64,000 nucleotides of DNA from Thiolapillus brandeum. GTDB taxonomy: Bacteria; Pseudomonadota; Gammaproteobacteria; Chromatiales; Chromatiaceae. A program made the position numbers and the translations under genes. The notes under the pieces are model-generated. The model ran no database searches. It was given only the letters and a program-made list of their open reading frames with translations, and was not told the origin of the DNA. Positions 35,189-44,284 of this stretch are shown here, one piece after another. The stretch is from positions 3,019,001-3,083,000 of the forward strand of contig NZ_AP012273.1 in NCBI RefSeq assembly GCF_000828615.1, read 5' to 3'. Within the stretch, counting starts at the first letter, position 1; each line of letters starts with the position of its first letter.

Positions 35189-36313
35189 TCAGTCCAGCCT
35201 CTTGTAAGCCTTGCGCCGCACCACCGCAGTGAGCACCACCAGCAGAATCAGCATGCCGCCCATATTGGCCCAATAGACTGGCCACACGTCTCCGGCCAGG
35301 AACAGGCTCTGGAGGATTGAAACCAGGTAGCGGGCCGGCACCACATGGGTCACCACCTGGATGGGTTCGGGCATGGAGTGAATGTCGAAGATAAAACCGG
35401 ACAGTATGAAGGCCGGCAAAAAGGTAATGATGATGGCCACCTGGCCAGCTACGAACTGATTGCGCGAAACGATGGATATGAGCAGCCCCAGGGCCAGAGC
35501 CACGAGCATAAACAGGGCGCTGGCTCCAAACAGGGCCGTGAAAGAGCCCCGAAACGGCACGTCGAACTGCCACACCGCCAGGGCCACTGTAAACAACATG
35601 CCCCCCATGCCGAGTATGAAATAGGGAATCAGTTTGCCCACCAGCATCTCTTTCATGTTCAGGGGCGTGACCATGAGGGCCTCCATGGTGCCCCGCTCCC
35701 ATTCCCGGGCCACTACCAGGGCCGTCAGCAGGGATCCGGTCAGGGTCATAATGATGGCCACCAGCCCCGGCACCAGGTAATGGCGGCTGATGAGGGCCGC
35801 ATTGAACCAAACCCGCTGCTCCATGACCACGGGCAACGGCAGCTCACGTCCCTGCTGGTGGGCGTACCGCCCCAGCCAGGCCAGCCAGGCACCCTGAATA
35901 TAGCCCTCGGTAATGCGCGCCTGGTTGGCATCCACGGCATTCACGCGCACGGCAATGGGGGCTTCCTGGCCGGACAGAAGCAGGCTGGAGAAATTGCCCC
36001 GTAACCAGACGATGCCGTCGATACGCCGCTGTGCCAGGGACTGTTGCGCCGTTTGGATGCTGGCAAAATCCTGCGGCCGGAAGAAATCCGAATGATCGAA
36101 AGAAGCACGGAAGCTGGCGGTATTGCTATCCGGGCTGTCGATAACGAACCCCAGGGGAATGTCTTTCGCATCCAGAGACACCCCGTAGCCAAACAGGAAC
36201 AGCAACAGCACCGGCATCAGGAAAGCAATGGCAATGCTCGAAGGATCCCGCAGGATCTGCAACCATTCCTTGCGCACCATACCCCGAAGGCGCATACGGG
36301 CCTGGTGGTTCAC
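35189..36313 (-). CDS. ybhS: ABC-2 exporter permease, YbhS-like
   Basis: 374 residues with the same plan as its neighbour (one N-terminal helix, large periplasmic loop, five C-terminal helices), showing YLVPGLVAIIMTLTGSLLTA and WERGTMEALMVTPLNMKEML. It overlaps the ATPase gene stop by 4 bp and precedes YbhR. The two permeases probably form a heterodimer with YbhF. Confidence 0.92.
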   Translation of the reverse strand: MNHQARMRLRGMVRKEWLQILRDPSSIAIAFLMPVLLLFLFGYGVSLDAKDIPLGFVIDSPDSNTASFRASFDHSDFFRPQDFASIQTAQQSLAQRRIDGIVWLRGNFSSLLLSGQEAPIAVRVNAVDANQARITEGYIQGAWLAWLGRYAHQQGRELPLPVVMEQRVWFNAALISRHYLVPGLVAIIMTLTGSLLTALVVAREWERGTMEALMVTPLNMKEMLVGKLIPYFILGMGGMLFTVALAVWQFDVPFRGSFTALFGASALFMLVALALGLLISIVSRNQFVAGQVAIIITFLPAFILSGFIFDIHSMPEPIQVVTHVVPARYLVSILQSLFLAGDVWPVYWANMGGMLILLVVLTAVVRRKAYKRLD

Positions 36314-38046
36314 GCGGCTTCCTCCCGGGACTGGATAAGTCCAATGAAGGCATCTTCCATACTCGGCTGTGGATGGTCTTGCGTGCGGGCCAGGGCACGG
36401 ATCTCATGAGGGCTGCCCTCGGCCAGTACAGAGCCTTCGGCCATGATCACCAGGCGGTCGCAGTAGTCGGCCTCCTCCATGAAGTGAGTGGTCACCAACA
36501 CGGTTACCCCCGCCTCGGCCAAGGCATTGGTGCGTGCCCAGAATTCCCGCCGGGCCAGGGGATCGACACCGGAGGTGGGCTCGTCCAGGAACAGGATCTC
36601 CGGCTCATGCATTAGAGCAGCGGCAAAAGCCAGGCGCTGTTTGTAGCCCAGGGGCAAGGTTCCCGCGTTGACCCCGGCATAGGGCCCCAGCTCGAACCCC
36701 TCCAGAGCCCACTGAATACGCTCACGCTGCCGGCGGCCTCTGAGGTTATAGGCCGCGGAAAAGAATTCCAGGTTCTGGGCCACGGTGAGGTTGGCATACA
36801 GGGAGAATTTCTGCGCCATGTAGCCAATACGGCTCCGCGCCCTGGCAGATGCGGTACGCAGATCATGGCCAGCCACGGACACCCGCCCCGAGGACAGGGG
36901 CAGCAGACCGCAAAGCATGCGGAAAGTGGTGGTTTTGCCTGCGCCATTGGCTCCGAGCAGGCCGAAAATCTCTCCCCGTTTCACGGAGAAACTGACTTTT
37001 TTCACTGCCACGAAGTTGCCGAAGCGCCGCTCCAGCTGCTGCACTTCGATAGGATCGCCAGGGTATTTCCCGGGATTTACCTGGCGTATGGCCGGGGTCG
37101 CATGCTGTCCATTCCGGGCCCCTCCCAGACGATCGATGAAGGCATCTTCGAAATGCGGCGGCACGGCCTCGACCGTCAGGGTTTCGGTTCCCGACAACAG
37201 CATTTTGGCATCGGGATGAAAGCCTTTGCGGGTGATGATACGCACCCGGTCGCCATTGATGATGGCGTCGTTGATACCCCCTTGCCTGATCAGGCGGGCC
37301 TGCAGGCGGCGTGGACTGATATCCCCGGTGGACACTTCCCAGGTCCTGCCCACCAGGTTCCGGCTGAAACTGTCCGGGGCCGCCTGCCCCAACACCTTTC
37401 CCTTGTGCAACAGGATAACTTCATCACAGCGTTCCGCCTCATCCAGGTACGCGGTGCTGAGCAGCACGCTCATACCGGAGTCCTGTACCTGGCTGTATAC
37501 GATTTCCCACAATTCCCGGCGGGATACGGGATCCACACCCACCGTAGGCTCATCCAGGAGCAACAGCTGCGGCGGCCGCACCAGAGCACAGGCCAGCCCC
37601 AGCTTCTGTTTCATGCCTCCGGAGAGTTTGCCCGCCAGACGTTTCGTGAATTTCGCCAGATTGGTCATCTCCATCAGCCTGGCATAACGCGCCGGCCGCT
37701 CATTCCGGGGCACGCCCTGGAGGTCGGCATAAAGATCCAGGTTCTCCTGAACGCTGAGATCCTCGTACAGACCAAAGCGCTGGGGCATGTAACCCACCGT
37801 CGCCTGCACCGCGGCAGGGTCCGCCGCAGCATCCAATCCCAGGGTTTCGATCATCCCACCATCCAGTTTCAGCAGACCACAGCACAAGCGCATGAGGGTG
37901 GTCTTGCCCGCCCCATCCGGTCCAATCAGACCGGTGACGCTGCCCCTGGCCACCTGGACACTTACCCCATCCAGGGCACACAGTGACGCCTCCCCCCTGC
38001 GGAAGACCTTGTGTACATCGCGCAGGATGAGCGCGGGCCGGCCCAT
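36310..38046 (-). CDS. ybhF: ABC exporter ATPase with two nucleotide-binding domains, YbhF-like
   Basis: 578 residues from the ATG at 38,046, exactly the E. coli YbhF length; a longer frame upstream overlaps the HlyD gene. Domain 1 has Walker A GPDGAGKTTL (about 36), signature LSGGMKQKLGLA and Walker B LLLLDEPTVGVDP. Domain 2 has Walker A GANGAGKTTTF (about 361), a divergent signature LPLGYKQRLAFA and Walker B ILFLDEPTSGVDP. The divergent second signature suggests asymmetric ATP sites. It starts one base after the HlyD stop. Confidence 0.95.
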   Translation of the reverse strand: MGRPALILRDVHKVFRRGEASLCALDGVSVQVARGSVTGLIGPDGAGKTTLMRLCCGLLKLDGGMIETLGLDAAADPAAVQATVGYMPQRFGLYEDLSVQENLDLYADLQGVPRNERPARYARLMEMTNLAKFTKRLAGKLSGGMKQKLGLACALVRPPQLLLLDEPTVGVDPVSRRELWEIVYSQVQDSGMSVLLSTAYLDEAERCDEVILLHKGKVLGQAAPDSFSRNLVGRTWEVSTGDISPRRLQARLIRQGGINDAIINGDRVRIITRKGFHPDAKMLLSGTETLTVEAVPPHFEDAFIDRLGGARNGQHATPAIRQVNPGKYPGDPIEVQQLERRFGNFVAVKKVSFSVKRGEIFGLLGANGAGKTTTFRMLCGLLPLSSGRVSVAGHDLRTASARARSRIGYMAQKFSLYANLTVAQNLEFFSAAYNLRGRRQRERIQWALEGFELGPYAGVNAGTLPLGYKQRLAFAAALMHEPEILFLDEPTSGVDPLARREFWARTNALAEAGVTVLVTTHFMEEADYCDRLVIMAEGSVLAEGSPHEIRALARTQDHPQPSMEDAFIGLIQSREEAA

Positions 38047-38047
38047 A

Positions 38048-39067
38048 TCAGGGCTTCTGACAATCGGGAATGGCGGTGACTGGCGCCTGCAGGTCGATAT
38101 ACACCGTGGCAGGCATGCCCAGGCGCAGTTCTTCATTGCCGTTGCAGGCAAAAACCCGCATCTGGTACACCAGGCGCGTGCGCAGTTCCGGGGTTTCGAC
38201 GTTCTTCGGCGTGAATTCCGCCGTTGGGGAGACATAGCCCACCCAGGCGGAATACGTCTTGTTTGGGTAGCTGTCCGTGGCGATGGTAGCCCGCATACCC
38301 GGCTTCACTTTTCCCAGCAGGGTCTCAGGCAGATAGGTTCGCACCCAGACAGGATTGGCGAAAGCCAGGGTCAATGCAGGCTTGAGGGGGCTGGCCATGT
38401 CACCCGGCTCCAGGATACGGGTGCGGATGATGCCGTCCGCCGGAGCATGCAGTTCCGTATTGTCCAGGTTCTGCCGGGCAAGATCCAGATTGGCTTCAGC
38501 CGCCCTGAGATCGGCTTCAGCGGCAGCAATATCTTCCCTGCGCGGCCCTGCCTGCAGCAGTTGCAAAGCCGCTTGGGCGGCTTCCACCTGAGCCTGGGCG
38601 GCATTCGCATTGGAATTCGCGGTTTCCACTTCTTCCCGGGAAGCCAGCTTCTTGGCCACCAGGCGTTGCAGACGTTGCCAGGTATCATGAGCCGCCCTGG
38701 CCCGGGCCCTGGCGGCAGCCACTTCGGCCTTTGCCTTGTCTATCTCTTCCGGACGGCTACCCGCTTTCAGCTTGGCCAACTGCTGGCGCCTGGCTTCCAC
38801 TTGGGCCTGAGCCTGGGCCACCCGTGAGCGGAACAACTCCTGGTGCAGGGTAGCCAGCAACTGATCCTTGTTGACGTGCTCGCCTTCTTCCACCAGGATC
38901 CTGTCCACATGCTCAGAGGCATTGAACGTCAACCGGGCCTCTCGGATATCGACATTACCATACAAGGTAAGCGCATCAGTTGCTGTTTCCCCGGGCCGCA
39001 GTTTGAACCACGCGAAGGCGGCACCCGCGATCAGCAGGACAAGAACAGCGGGCAACAGTTTTTTCAT
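38048..39067 (-). CDS. ybhG: Periplasmic adaptor protein of the exporter (HlyD family), YbhG-like
   Basis: 339 residues from ATG 39,067. An N-terminal membrane anchor (KKLLPAVLVLLIAGAAFAWF) is followed by a barrel-sandwich half, long coiled-coil hairpin (about 75-195; KAEVAAARARARAAHDTWQR, AQAQVEAAQAALQLLQ) and the returning domain with HAPADGIIRTRILEPGDMAS. It connects the YbhSR permease to an outer-membrane channel. Promoter-proximal gene of the operon, next to the tandem MITE-like elements. Confidence 0.92.
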   Translation of the reverse strand: MKKLLPAVLVLLIAGAAFAWFKLRPGETATDALTLYGNVDIREARLTFNASEHVDRILVEEGEHVNKDQLLATLHQELFRSRVAQAQAQVEARRQQLAKLKAGSRPEEIDKAKAEVAAARARARAAHDTWQRLQRLVAKKLASREEVETANSNANAAQAQVEAAQAALQLLQAGPRREDIAAAEADLRAAEANLDLARQNLDNTELHAPADGIIRTRILEPGDMASPLKPALTLAFANPVWVRTYLPETLLGKVKPGMRATIATDSYPNKTYSAWVGYVSPTAEFTPKNVETPELRTRLVYQMRVFACNGNEELRLGMPATVYIDLQAPVTAIPDCQKP

Positions 39068-39138
39068 GGGCAGCATTTCCATGGCAATGGGACAACAATC
39101 ATGGGGGCATTGTGCCAGTAGTTCAATACTTCTGCATT

Positions 39139-39237
39139 GGGAGCCTCTGATTGCACCTGGCAGGTTCGAGAACTTCAACGCAGTTATCGGGCCTGCCAGG
39201 TGCAAGATTCGAGTTTATGAATTATTCAGAGGCTCCC
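39139..39237. mobile_element. MITE-like palindromic element (family C)
   Basis: A 99-bp segment bounded by a perfect terminal inverted repeat, GGGAGCCTCTGA (39,139-39,150) and TCAGAGGCTCCC (39,226-39,237). A second perfect pair lies inside: TGCACCTGGCAGG (39,152-39,164) with CCTGCCAGGTGCA (39,192-39,204). No coding capacity. It abuts the next element with one base between. Confidence 0.75.
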
Positions 39238-39238
39238 T

Positions 39239-39400
39239 TAACAGGATGTTGAAAAAGCCCTTCCCTGGGCTTTTTCAACTCGGAAAGACAAAAATGCGAT
39301 TTTGTCTTTCCTCCATTTTCAATGACTTATCGCCATTGAAAATGGCCGCACATCCTTGTGTGGCAATCAGGCCGCCGAAAAATGGTATTTTTCAACAGTT
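39239..39400. mobile_element. MITE-like palindromic element (family B, copy 2, inverted)
   Basis: Nearly identical to 6211-6384 but in the opposite orientation: it begins TAACAGGATGTTGAAAAAGC and ends TATTTTTCAACAG. The inner stems (CCATTTTCAATG and AAGGGCTTTTTCAA types) are retained. The outer part of one end differs from copy 1. It lies directly beside the family C element. Confidence 0.8.
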
Positions 39401-39421
39401 GCCAAGACCATGCCAACAGAA

Positions 39422-39883
39422 TCAGTGGGTCGGGGACAAGCTGTAGGTGGCGTGACAGGCAATACAGTTGTTCATAAGGACCGCCAGCTGTTCCCGGGTG
39501 TGTTGGGGATCACCCAACTGCGCGGCATCCAGGGATAGCTCATCGAACTTCTTGTGGGTGGAAAAACCCAGTTTCTTGAACTCCATGGGCAGCTTGCCAA
39601 TCAGTCCCGGAGGAACAGCTCCCTGGGCGGCCATGCCCACCTTATGGGCGGCTTTTGCGGCAGCCTCCATGTCTTCCCTGTTGGTGGCGGCGATAATCTG
39701 CTGCACCGCAACCAGAAAGGCCCGCATCTCCCCCAGCACCAGATTGCGCTCTTCAACCGTCAGCAGCAGCGCCTGGCGCCCATCCGGAGCCTGTTCCACA
39801 CTGCCCAGGAAACCAAATTTATACACAACACCGCCAATGGCCAACAGCAGCAGCAACAACAGAGTCCAGCAGAACTTACACAC
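39422..39883 (-). CDS. Small membrane-anchored monoheme cytochrome c
   Basis: 153 residues from a GTG at 39,883, supported by AGGA 8-9 bp upstream. One N-terminal membrane anchor (CWTLLLLLLLAIGGVVY) followed by a mostly helical domain of about 115 residues and a single C-terminal CIACH (about residue 144). A C-terminal heme in a helical bundle is the build of cytochrome c' and its relatives, with the four-helix look of EMRAFLVAVQQIIAATNRED; I cannot confirm the subgroup. Faces the periplasm. Confidence 0.75.
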   Translation of the reverse strand: MCKFCWTLLLLLLLAIGGVVYKFGFLGSVEQAPDGRQALLLTVEERNLVLGEMRAFLVAVQQIIAATNREDMEAAAKAAHKVGMAAQGAVPPGLIGKLPMEFKKLGFSTHKKFDELSLDAAQLGDPQHTREQLAVLMNNCIACHATYSLSPTH

Positions 39884-40042
39884 GTTTATTATTCCTGTTT
39901 TGGGGATCAGAAAGGCTATTCTATGCCAGACAGGTTTCGGGCGCTCACCTACAGCCACTACTCACCGGCCAGGATGGCTATCATGATTCACCCGGCGATG
40001 ATCGAGACAATGTTCAGGAATTGAAGCCCCCCAATGAGATCA

Positions 40043-40125
40043 TGGGTGGACGCCGGAGAGGCCGTCAGCGGCAGGGATGCCGCCGTCGAGCCTACAGGGA
40101 GGTATTCACGGCGTATCGGCCCCTG
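40043..40125. repeat. Structured intergenic repeat-like segment
   Basis: GGACGCCGGAGAGGCCGTCA ... GCGGCAGGGATGCCGCC ... ACGGCGTATC forms an outer stem (GACGCCG with CGGCGT) around the inner hairpin GCGGCAGGGATGCCGC. The layout, with AGGGATG in the loop and CTACAGGGAGGTATTCACGG to its right, resembles a repeat type common between genes in gammaproteobacteria. No second copy is in the window, so family membership is not proven. Confidence 0.4.
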
Positions 40126-40202
40126 ACCTGATGATCAGCCCCATCACCATGATTGAGAAAGACAGGCAGCCGGAAATCTCACTGCCTGTGTATGGATTCT
40201 CT

Positions 40203-40523
40203 TCAATGACGATGCAAACGCATCTTGATGACCTGATTGCGGAAATCCTGAATATTGCCGCCATCCTTGATGGATGAGTACAGGGTTGTTTTATATTCGT
40301 CAGGCAATGCACCATAAATGGCGTAAGTGCCAATATAGGAGTGCTTCAGGGCAGCTTCAAGATCCTGAACGCTGGAGGTAGGCGGAATAACACCGGCTTT
40401 GGCACCGACAATGGTGCTTTCATGGGTGCGCTTGGCGATGGCCGCTGCCTGTGCACTGCCGACCAGGCTCACACCTGCGAGGGCAACCAGAACGAGAGAA
40501 AATACTGCTTTGCGAATCATCAT
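40203..40523 (-). CDS. Small secreted hypothetical protein
   Basis: 106 residues; two adjacent start codons (40,523 and 40,520) follow AGGAAAAAA. Signal peptide (AVFSLVLVALAGVSLVGSAQA-A). The mature ~75 residues are helical with EALKHSYIGTYAIYGALPDE and DFRNQVIKMRLHRH. No Cys or catalytic motif. No family recognised. Confidence 0.65.
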   Translation of the reverse strand: MMIRKAVFSLVLVALAGVSLVGSAQAAAIAKRTHESTIVGAKAGVIPPTSSVQDLEAALKHSYIGTYAIYGALPDEYKTTLYSSIKDGGNIQDFRNQVIKMRLHRH

Positions 40524-40715
40524 TTTTTTCCTGTGAATGTGACGTGGTTCATGGCGCACATTATTGACAGGAGCTACCAGGATGAAAATAAGGAAGGTTT
40601 TGGCAAAGAATGGGTAGGCCATCTACTCTATGGGAAACGCCCTTCCCGGAGCATCCCCGGGAATCCAGGACAAGTTGTTGTAAACAAAAAATAATTCTCA
40701 GGATATCCAATCGGT

Positions 40716-41600
40716 CTAACGACTGAGCTTGCGCAGGGTGGCCAGGCTCCACAGGCTGCTTTTGACCGGCTGATTCCAGCGAACCTGTTCCCCGGTCACC
40801 CAGGCCATGCCACTGGCCCCGGTTCTCAGGTCGATGCCATACCAATAGACCCAGAACTGCCCCCGGGGATCATCCAGGCCCATGGATTTCCAGGCCTTGT
40901 CGATAATCTTGATCTTCCTGCCATCCTTGAAATATTCGGCACGGTAGTCGGCATGACTGTCCGGGTCGATGTATTGATCCCGCCAGTCATACCACCAGCC
41001 GGATTTGCGCGGATAACTGCGCAGTTTGAGCACCGTTTTACCCCTGATTCCGCACCAGGGAGCAGGAAGCGCCAGGTCTTGCTCATCGATACTACCCAGG
41101 CAATCGGAAAATTCCACCCTGCCCAGAAGTTCATGGCGTTCATCCGAAGGCTTGCGCAGGTAGATGTCTCCATAGGTGAAGACACTGCCGCCCCAGATAT
41201 CCGCCTGGTCAGGCTCCGAGTGGCGGCGTATCTTGCGCAATGCCGGCAGCCAGATGGCAAAGCCGAGGGGACGTTCCGCATCCTTGTAGATATCCACCAG
41301 GATACCCGTGCTGCGCAGATTGCCGGAACGGAAGATCACCAGATCCCGGGCCTTGATATCGCCACGCTCATAGCGATTGTTCAGATGACGCTCCATCTTG
41401 TAGCGCCGCCCTTTTCCCCGGGCAGGCTGATTGAGAAGCTCCATGGGATGGCCCTTGCTGCCGTAACTGATGTTGTCCACGGCAAAGAAGTGATTCACGA
41501 AATATACATCTTCGGCAATATGCCGGGCTTCCAAATCAGAGGCTGTTACACCCGGCAGATGGGCAACGGTCAACAGAACAAAGATCAGCCAGCGGTTCAT
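40716..41600 (-). CDS. Outer-membrane lipoprotein-sorting (LolA-like) protein
   Basis: 294 residues from ATG 41,600, overlapping the preceding stop (ATGA). Signal peptide MNRWLIFVLLTVAHLPGVTA. The mature part is beta-rich with LRSTGILVDIYKDAERPLGF, ALRKIRRHSEPDQADIWGGS and YRAEYFKDGRKIKIIDKAWK, in the pattern of the LolA-like superfamily that includes outer-membrane lipoprotein-sorting proteins associated with transport loci. End of the LPS-core operon. Substrate unknown; an envelope lipid role is inferred. Confidence 0.7.
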   Translation of the reverse strand: MNRWLIFVLLTVAHLPGVTASDLEARHIAEDVYFVNHFFAVDNISYGSKGHPMELLNQPARGKGRRYKMERHLNNRYERGDIKARDLVIFRSGNLRSTGILVDIYKDAERPLGFAIWLPALRKIRRHSEPDQADIWGGSVFTYGDIYLRKPSDERHELLGRVEFSDCLGSIDEQDLALPAPWCGIRGKTVLKLRSYPRKSGWWYDWRDQYIDPDSHADYRAEYFKDGRKIKIIDKAWKSMGLDDPRGQFWVYWYGIDLRTGASGMAWVTGEQVRWNQPVKSSLWSLATLRKLSR

Positions 41601-42382
41601 AGGCGGGCATTCTTGCGTTTTTCCAATGCCGCCAGTTCCTGCCACAGGTCGCGGGCTGAGCGGTCAAAACGATCCTTTTGCAGATAGCGGAGCAGGAAAC
41701 GCAGACGATCCGTGCGGCTCAGGTTGAAAGTGCGCCGGTTGCAGGTATCCAGATCCCGTACCATGGCCTGGCGGCGGCGCAGGCGGCGGCGCATCTTTTC
41801 CAGGTCGATGAGGCATGCCTGGGCTTTCTCCGGATGAATAAAAATATGCTTGGCATGCAGGGCGCCATGGACCAGATTGTAGCTGTGCAGGCGCCGGATC
41901 AACTCCGCCATGTTCGGAATAATGCGTTGGCGCTGCTCGTGGAATTTCTGCCAGCCCTGTTGCCGCCATCGATCCACCAACTCATCGAGAGGCACGTAAC
42001 CGGTCAACTCCCGGGTGGCCAGCACCACTTGCCAACCCTTGGGAGACCGGTACTCGGCATAATAGACCAACTGGGGCGCGGCAATATCATGGCTGTTCAG
42101 GAAACGCAGGTTGCGCGCCTCACCGCGAAACGTGGGCTCTCCGGCAACCGGATTGCGCCAGGTCTTTCGCGTGTGGTTCTCCTGGCGCTTCAGGAATACG
42201 GCCTGTTCGCCCCCATCAGGATCCGCAAGCACCAGTCGTGACGCACCACTCCAGCCACCCCGCCTGTAATTGGGTGGCTCGAACCAGTCCGCTTCCAGGT
42301 TCCAGAAATCCGCAAAATCATTCAGCCCGTTGTGGGCAAATATCTTCTCCCAGCCAGGAGCCATGTATTCAGTCATTCTCAT
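41597..42382 (-). CDS. Lipopolysaccharide kinase (InaA/Kdo-kinase-like family)
   Basis: 261 residues; ATG 42,382 overlaps the WaaP gene end (a second start at 42,376 is possible). A protein-kinase-like fold: AVFLKRQENH (Lys region), YNLVHGALHAKHIFI, where the catalytic loop reads HGALHAKHI instead of HRDLxxxN, and LIDLEKMRRRL (metal-binding Asp). Members of this family phosphorylate LPS core sugars. Coupled to waaP upstream and the LolA-like gene downstream. Confidence 0.85.
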   Translation of the reverse strand: MRMTEYMAPGWEKIFAHNGLNDFADFWNLEADWFEPPNYRRGGWSGASRLVLADPDGGEQAVFLKRQENHTRKTWRNPVAGEPTFRGEARNLRFLNSHDIAAPQLVYYAEYRSPKGWQVVLATRELTGYVPLDELVDRWRQQGWQKFHEQRQRIIPNMAELIRRLHSYNLVHGALHAKHIFIHPEKAQACLIDLEKMRRRLRRRQAMVRDLDTCNRRTFNLSRTDRLRFLLRYLQKDRFDRSARDLWQELAALEKRKNARL

Positions 42383-43175
42383 CGATCCCCTTATCCTGGA
42401 GTGCCCGGGCGCGCTTTTCAACGGCACGCAGAAAAGCGCCCTGCTCCTGGAGCACCTGGCGTAGCGGTTGGGCGAAATAATGTCCCAGAAAGCGTAGTCT
42501 GTCTCTGTGGGTCAGTCCAATATCCATGGCGGAAAAATACAGGCTCCCCACGTCTTTGACCCGCCAGCGCCTGGGCAGCTGCCAATGCTGTTGCACCCGA
42601 TGCAGGTCGATGAGATACAAATGCAGATCCGCCTCACCACCGTCCCAGGGTTGGCGCAGGAGAAAATGGCAGATATACAGATCGCGATGATTCAGGCCAT
42701 GCTCATGCAGCTTCCGGGTCATGACCGCCACCCGCTCCAGGAGCAGGCGCTTGGCGTGCGGGTTGGGCGGGCTGCTCTTCCATGCCGCACAATAGTCTTC
42801 CAGACTGATGGTGTTTTCCAGCTCCCGGGTGACCACAAAGGACCTGCGCCGGGCGGGATTCCAGCCTTCCTCACCCCAGGCCTCCAGGCGCATGGTCTCC
42901 ACTCCCAGGGTTTCCAGACGCTGAATAGCCTTCCATTCATTCGCCGCGCCGACCACCGGCAGGCGCAGGCTGAACAGATTCTTGAAGATCTCCCTCCAGC
43001 CCACCCCCCAGTGCAGCTTGAGAAAATATCCCCGGCCATCCCGCTCAAAACGCAGGGTACGCCGATTGGCGCCAGGGGGGTTCCGGTAGACACTTCCCTG
43101 CACCTGCATGGCATCTTCCACCCGGCGCCAGGGCGAATCGAGACGTTTGCGAAAAGACTCGGACAACCAGATCAT
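42369..43175 (-). CDS. waaP: LPS core heptose(I) kinase, WaaP
   Basis: 268 residues. Phosphorylates heptose I of the lipopolysaccharide inner core, strengthening the outer membrane. Kinase-like features: GRGYFLKLHWG (Lys), the catalytic loop GLNHRDLYICHFLL and LYLIDLHRVQQH (Asp). Overlaps waaG by 4 bp. Length matches the family. Confidence 0.95.
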   Translation of the reverse strand: MIWLSESFRKRLDSPWRRVEDAMQVQGSVYRNPPGANRRTLRFERDGRGYFLKLHWGVGWREIFKNLFSLRLPVVGAANEWKAIQRLETLGVETMRLEAWGEEGWNPARRRSFVVTRELENTISLEDYCAAWKSSPPNPHAKRLLLERVAVMTRKLHEHGLNHRDLYICHFLLRQPWDGGEADLHLYLIDLHRVQQHWQLPRRWRVKDVGSLYFSAMDIGLTHRDRLRFLGHYFAQPLRQVLQEQGAFLRAVEKRARALQDKGIDEND

Positions 43176-44284
43176 GGCGCCAGTATCAGGTCAGCGGCAT
43201 GGGTGGTCATGCTGTAGAGGTCATGGGTCTGGCCATAGGCGATACCATTTTGCCGCCACTCGGCAGCCCTGGGTGACTCCAGCATCTCCGCCAGCATGGT
43301 ATTCAACACCTGTTGCTCAAAGGGCTCCGGCACCACCAGCCCCGCCTGGGCCTCTTCAGCATAATAGGCATAGCCACATACACTGGTGACCAGAAGCGGC
43401 AACCCGGCAATAATGGCTTCCAGTATCACCATTCCCGAGTTTTCATTGTAGGCCGGATGCAGCAGCAGATCTCCGCCCTGAAGAAAACGCGGTATGTCAT
43501 CCCGACCGTGAAGCACCAGAAAACGCTCTCCCACTCCCAGCCGGGAGGCAAGGCGCACGAAGGGGGCGCCATGGTCACTGCCAATGGCAATCAGGCGGGT
43601 CTGATTCCTGAGCCTGTCCGGCAGCCCCGCCAGGGCCTTGAGAGAGCGATCCAGCCCCTTGGTTTTGAAACCCGAGCCAATACACAAAATCAGCTTTTCA
43701 TCATCGGCAATCCCAAATTCCTGGCGCAGGCTGCGGCGCAATTCCGGGGCATCCGGCCCGGCCATGCGGCTTTGGTCAATGCCTGGTGGCAGCATGTACA
43801 AACGGCTGTCGGGCGTCGCATAGTGTTTTTGGTAGATATAATGCTGCCGCGGCGATATGAGCAGAATCCGCGTATCGCTGTCTTGGCCAAACACGGCCTG
43901 CTCATAACGCAGGAAATGCCGGTAGCGCGGCAATCTTCGGGTCAGGGCACTGCGTTCGCGCACCAGCTTGTCTTTCAGGCAGGGATCGGCAGCATAGTAG
44001 AAATCCAGCCCCGGCATCTTGTTGAAACCAATCACTCTGTCGATACCATATTCCCGGTACCGGGAGGGCAGGTTTTCACAGAACTCCTGATATCGCCGAT
44101 GATTGGACAGGCGCTCCACCGGCAGCACGTGGATATGCATACCCGCCGGACGTGGACCTTCCCAGCTCAGGGTGAAGATATGAATGTCATGGCCCCTGGC
44201 CCGGCATTGCCTGGCGATCTGCAGCATGTCCCGCTGCAGGCCGCCATAGGGAAAATACTTGAAGAGCACGAAAGCCAGTTTCAT
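43172..44284 (-). CDS. waaG: LPS glucosyltransferase I, WaaG (GT4)
   Basis: 370 residues from ATG 44,284 (overlap ATGA with waaC); the longer frame is a shadow of waaC. Adds the first outer-core sugar. N-terminal KYFPYGGLQRDMLQIARQCR is the WaaG nucleotide-sugar region; the GT4 C-terminal signature is LHPAYNENSGMVILEAIIAG. WaaG of E. coli is 374 residues. Confidence 0.95.
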   Translation of the reverse strand: MKLAFVLFKYFPYGGLQRDMLQIARQCRARGHDIHIFTLSWEGPRPAGMHIHVLPVERLSNHRRYQEFCENLPSRYREYGIDRVIGFNKMPGLDFYYAADPCLKDKLVRERSALTRRLPRYRHFLRYEQAVFGQDSDTRILLISPRQHYIYQKHYATPDSRLYMLPPGIDQSRMAGPDAPELRRSLRQEFGIADDEKLILCIGSGFKTKGLDRSLKALAGLPDRLRNQTRLIAIGSDHGAPFVRLASRLGVGERFLVLHGRDDIPRFLQGGDLLLHPAYNENSGMVILEAIIAGLPLLVTSVCGYAYYAEEAQAGLVVPEPFEQQVLNTMLAEMLESPRAAEWRQNGIAYGQTHDLYSMTTHAADLILAP

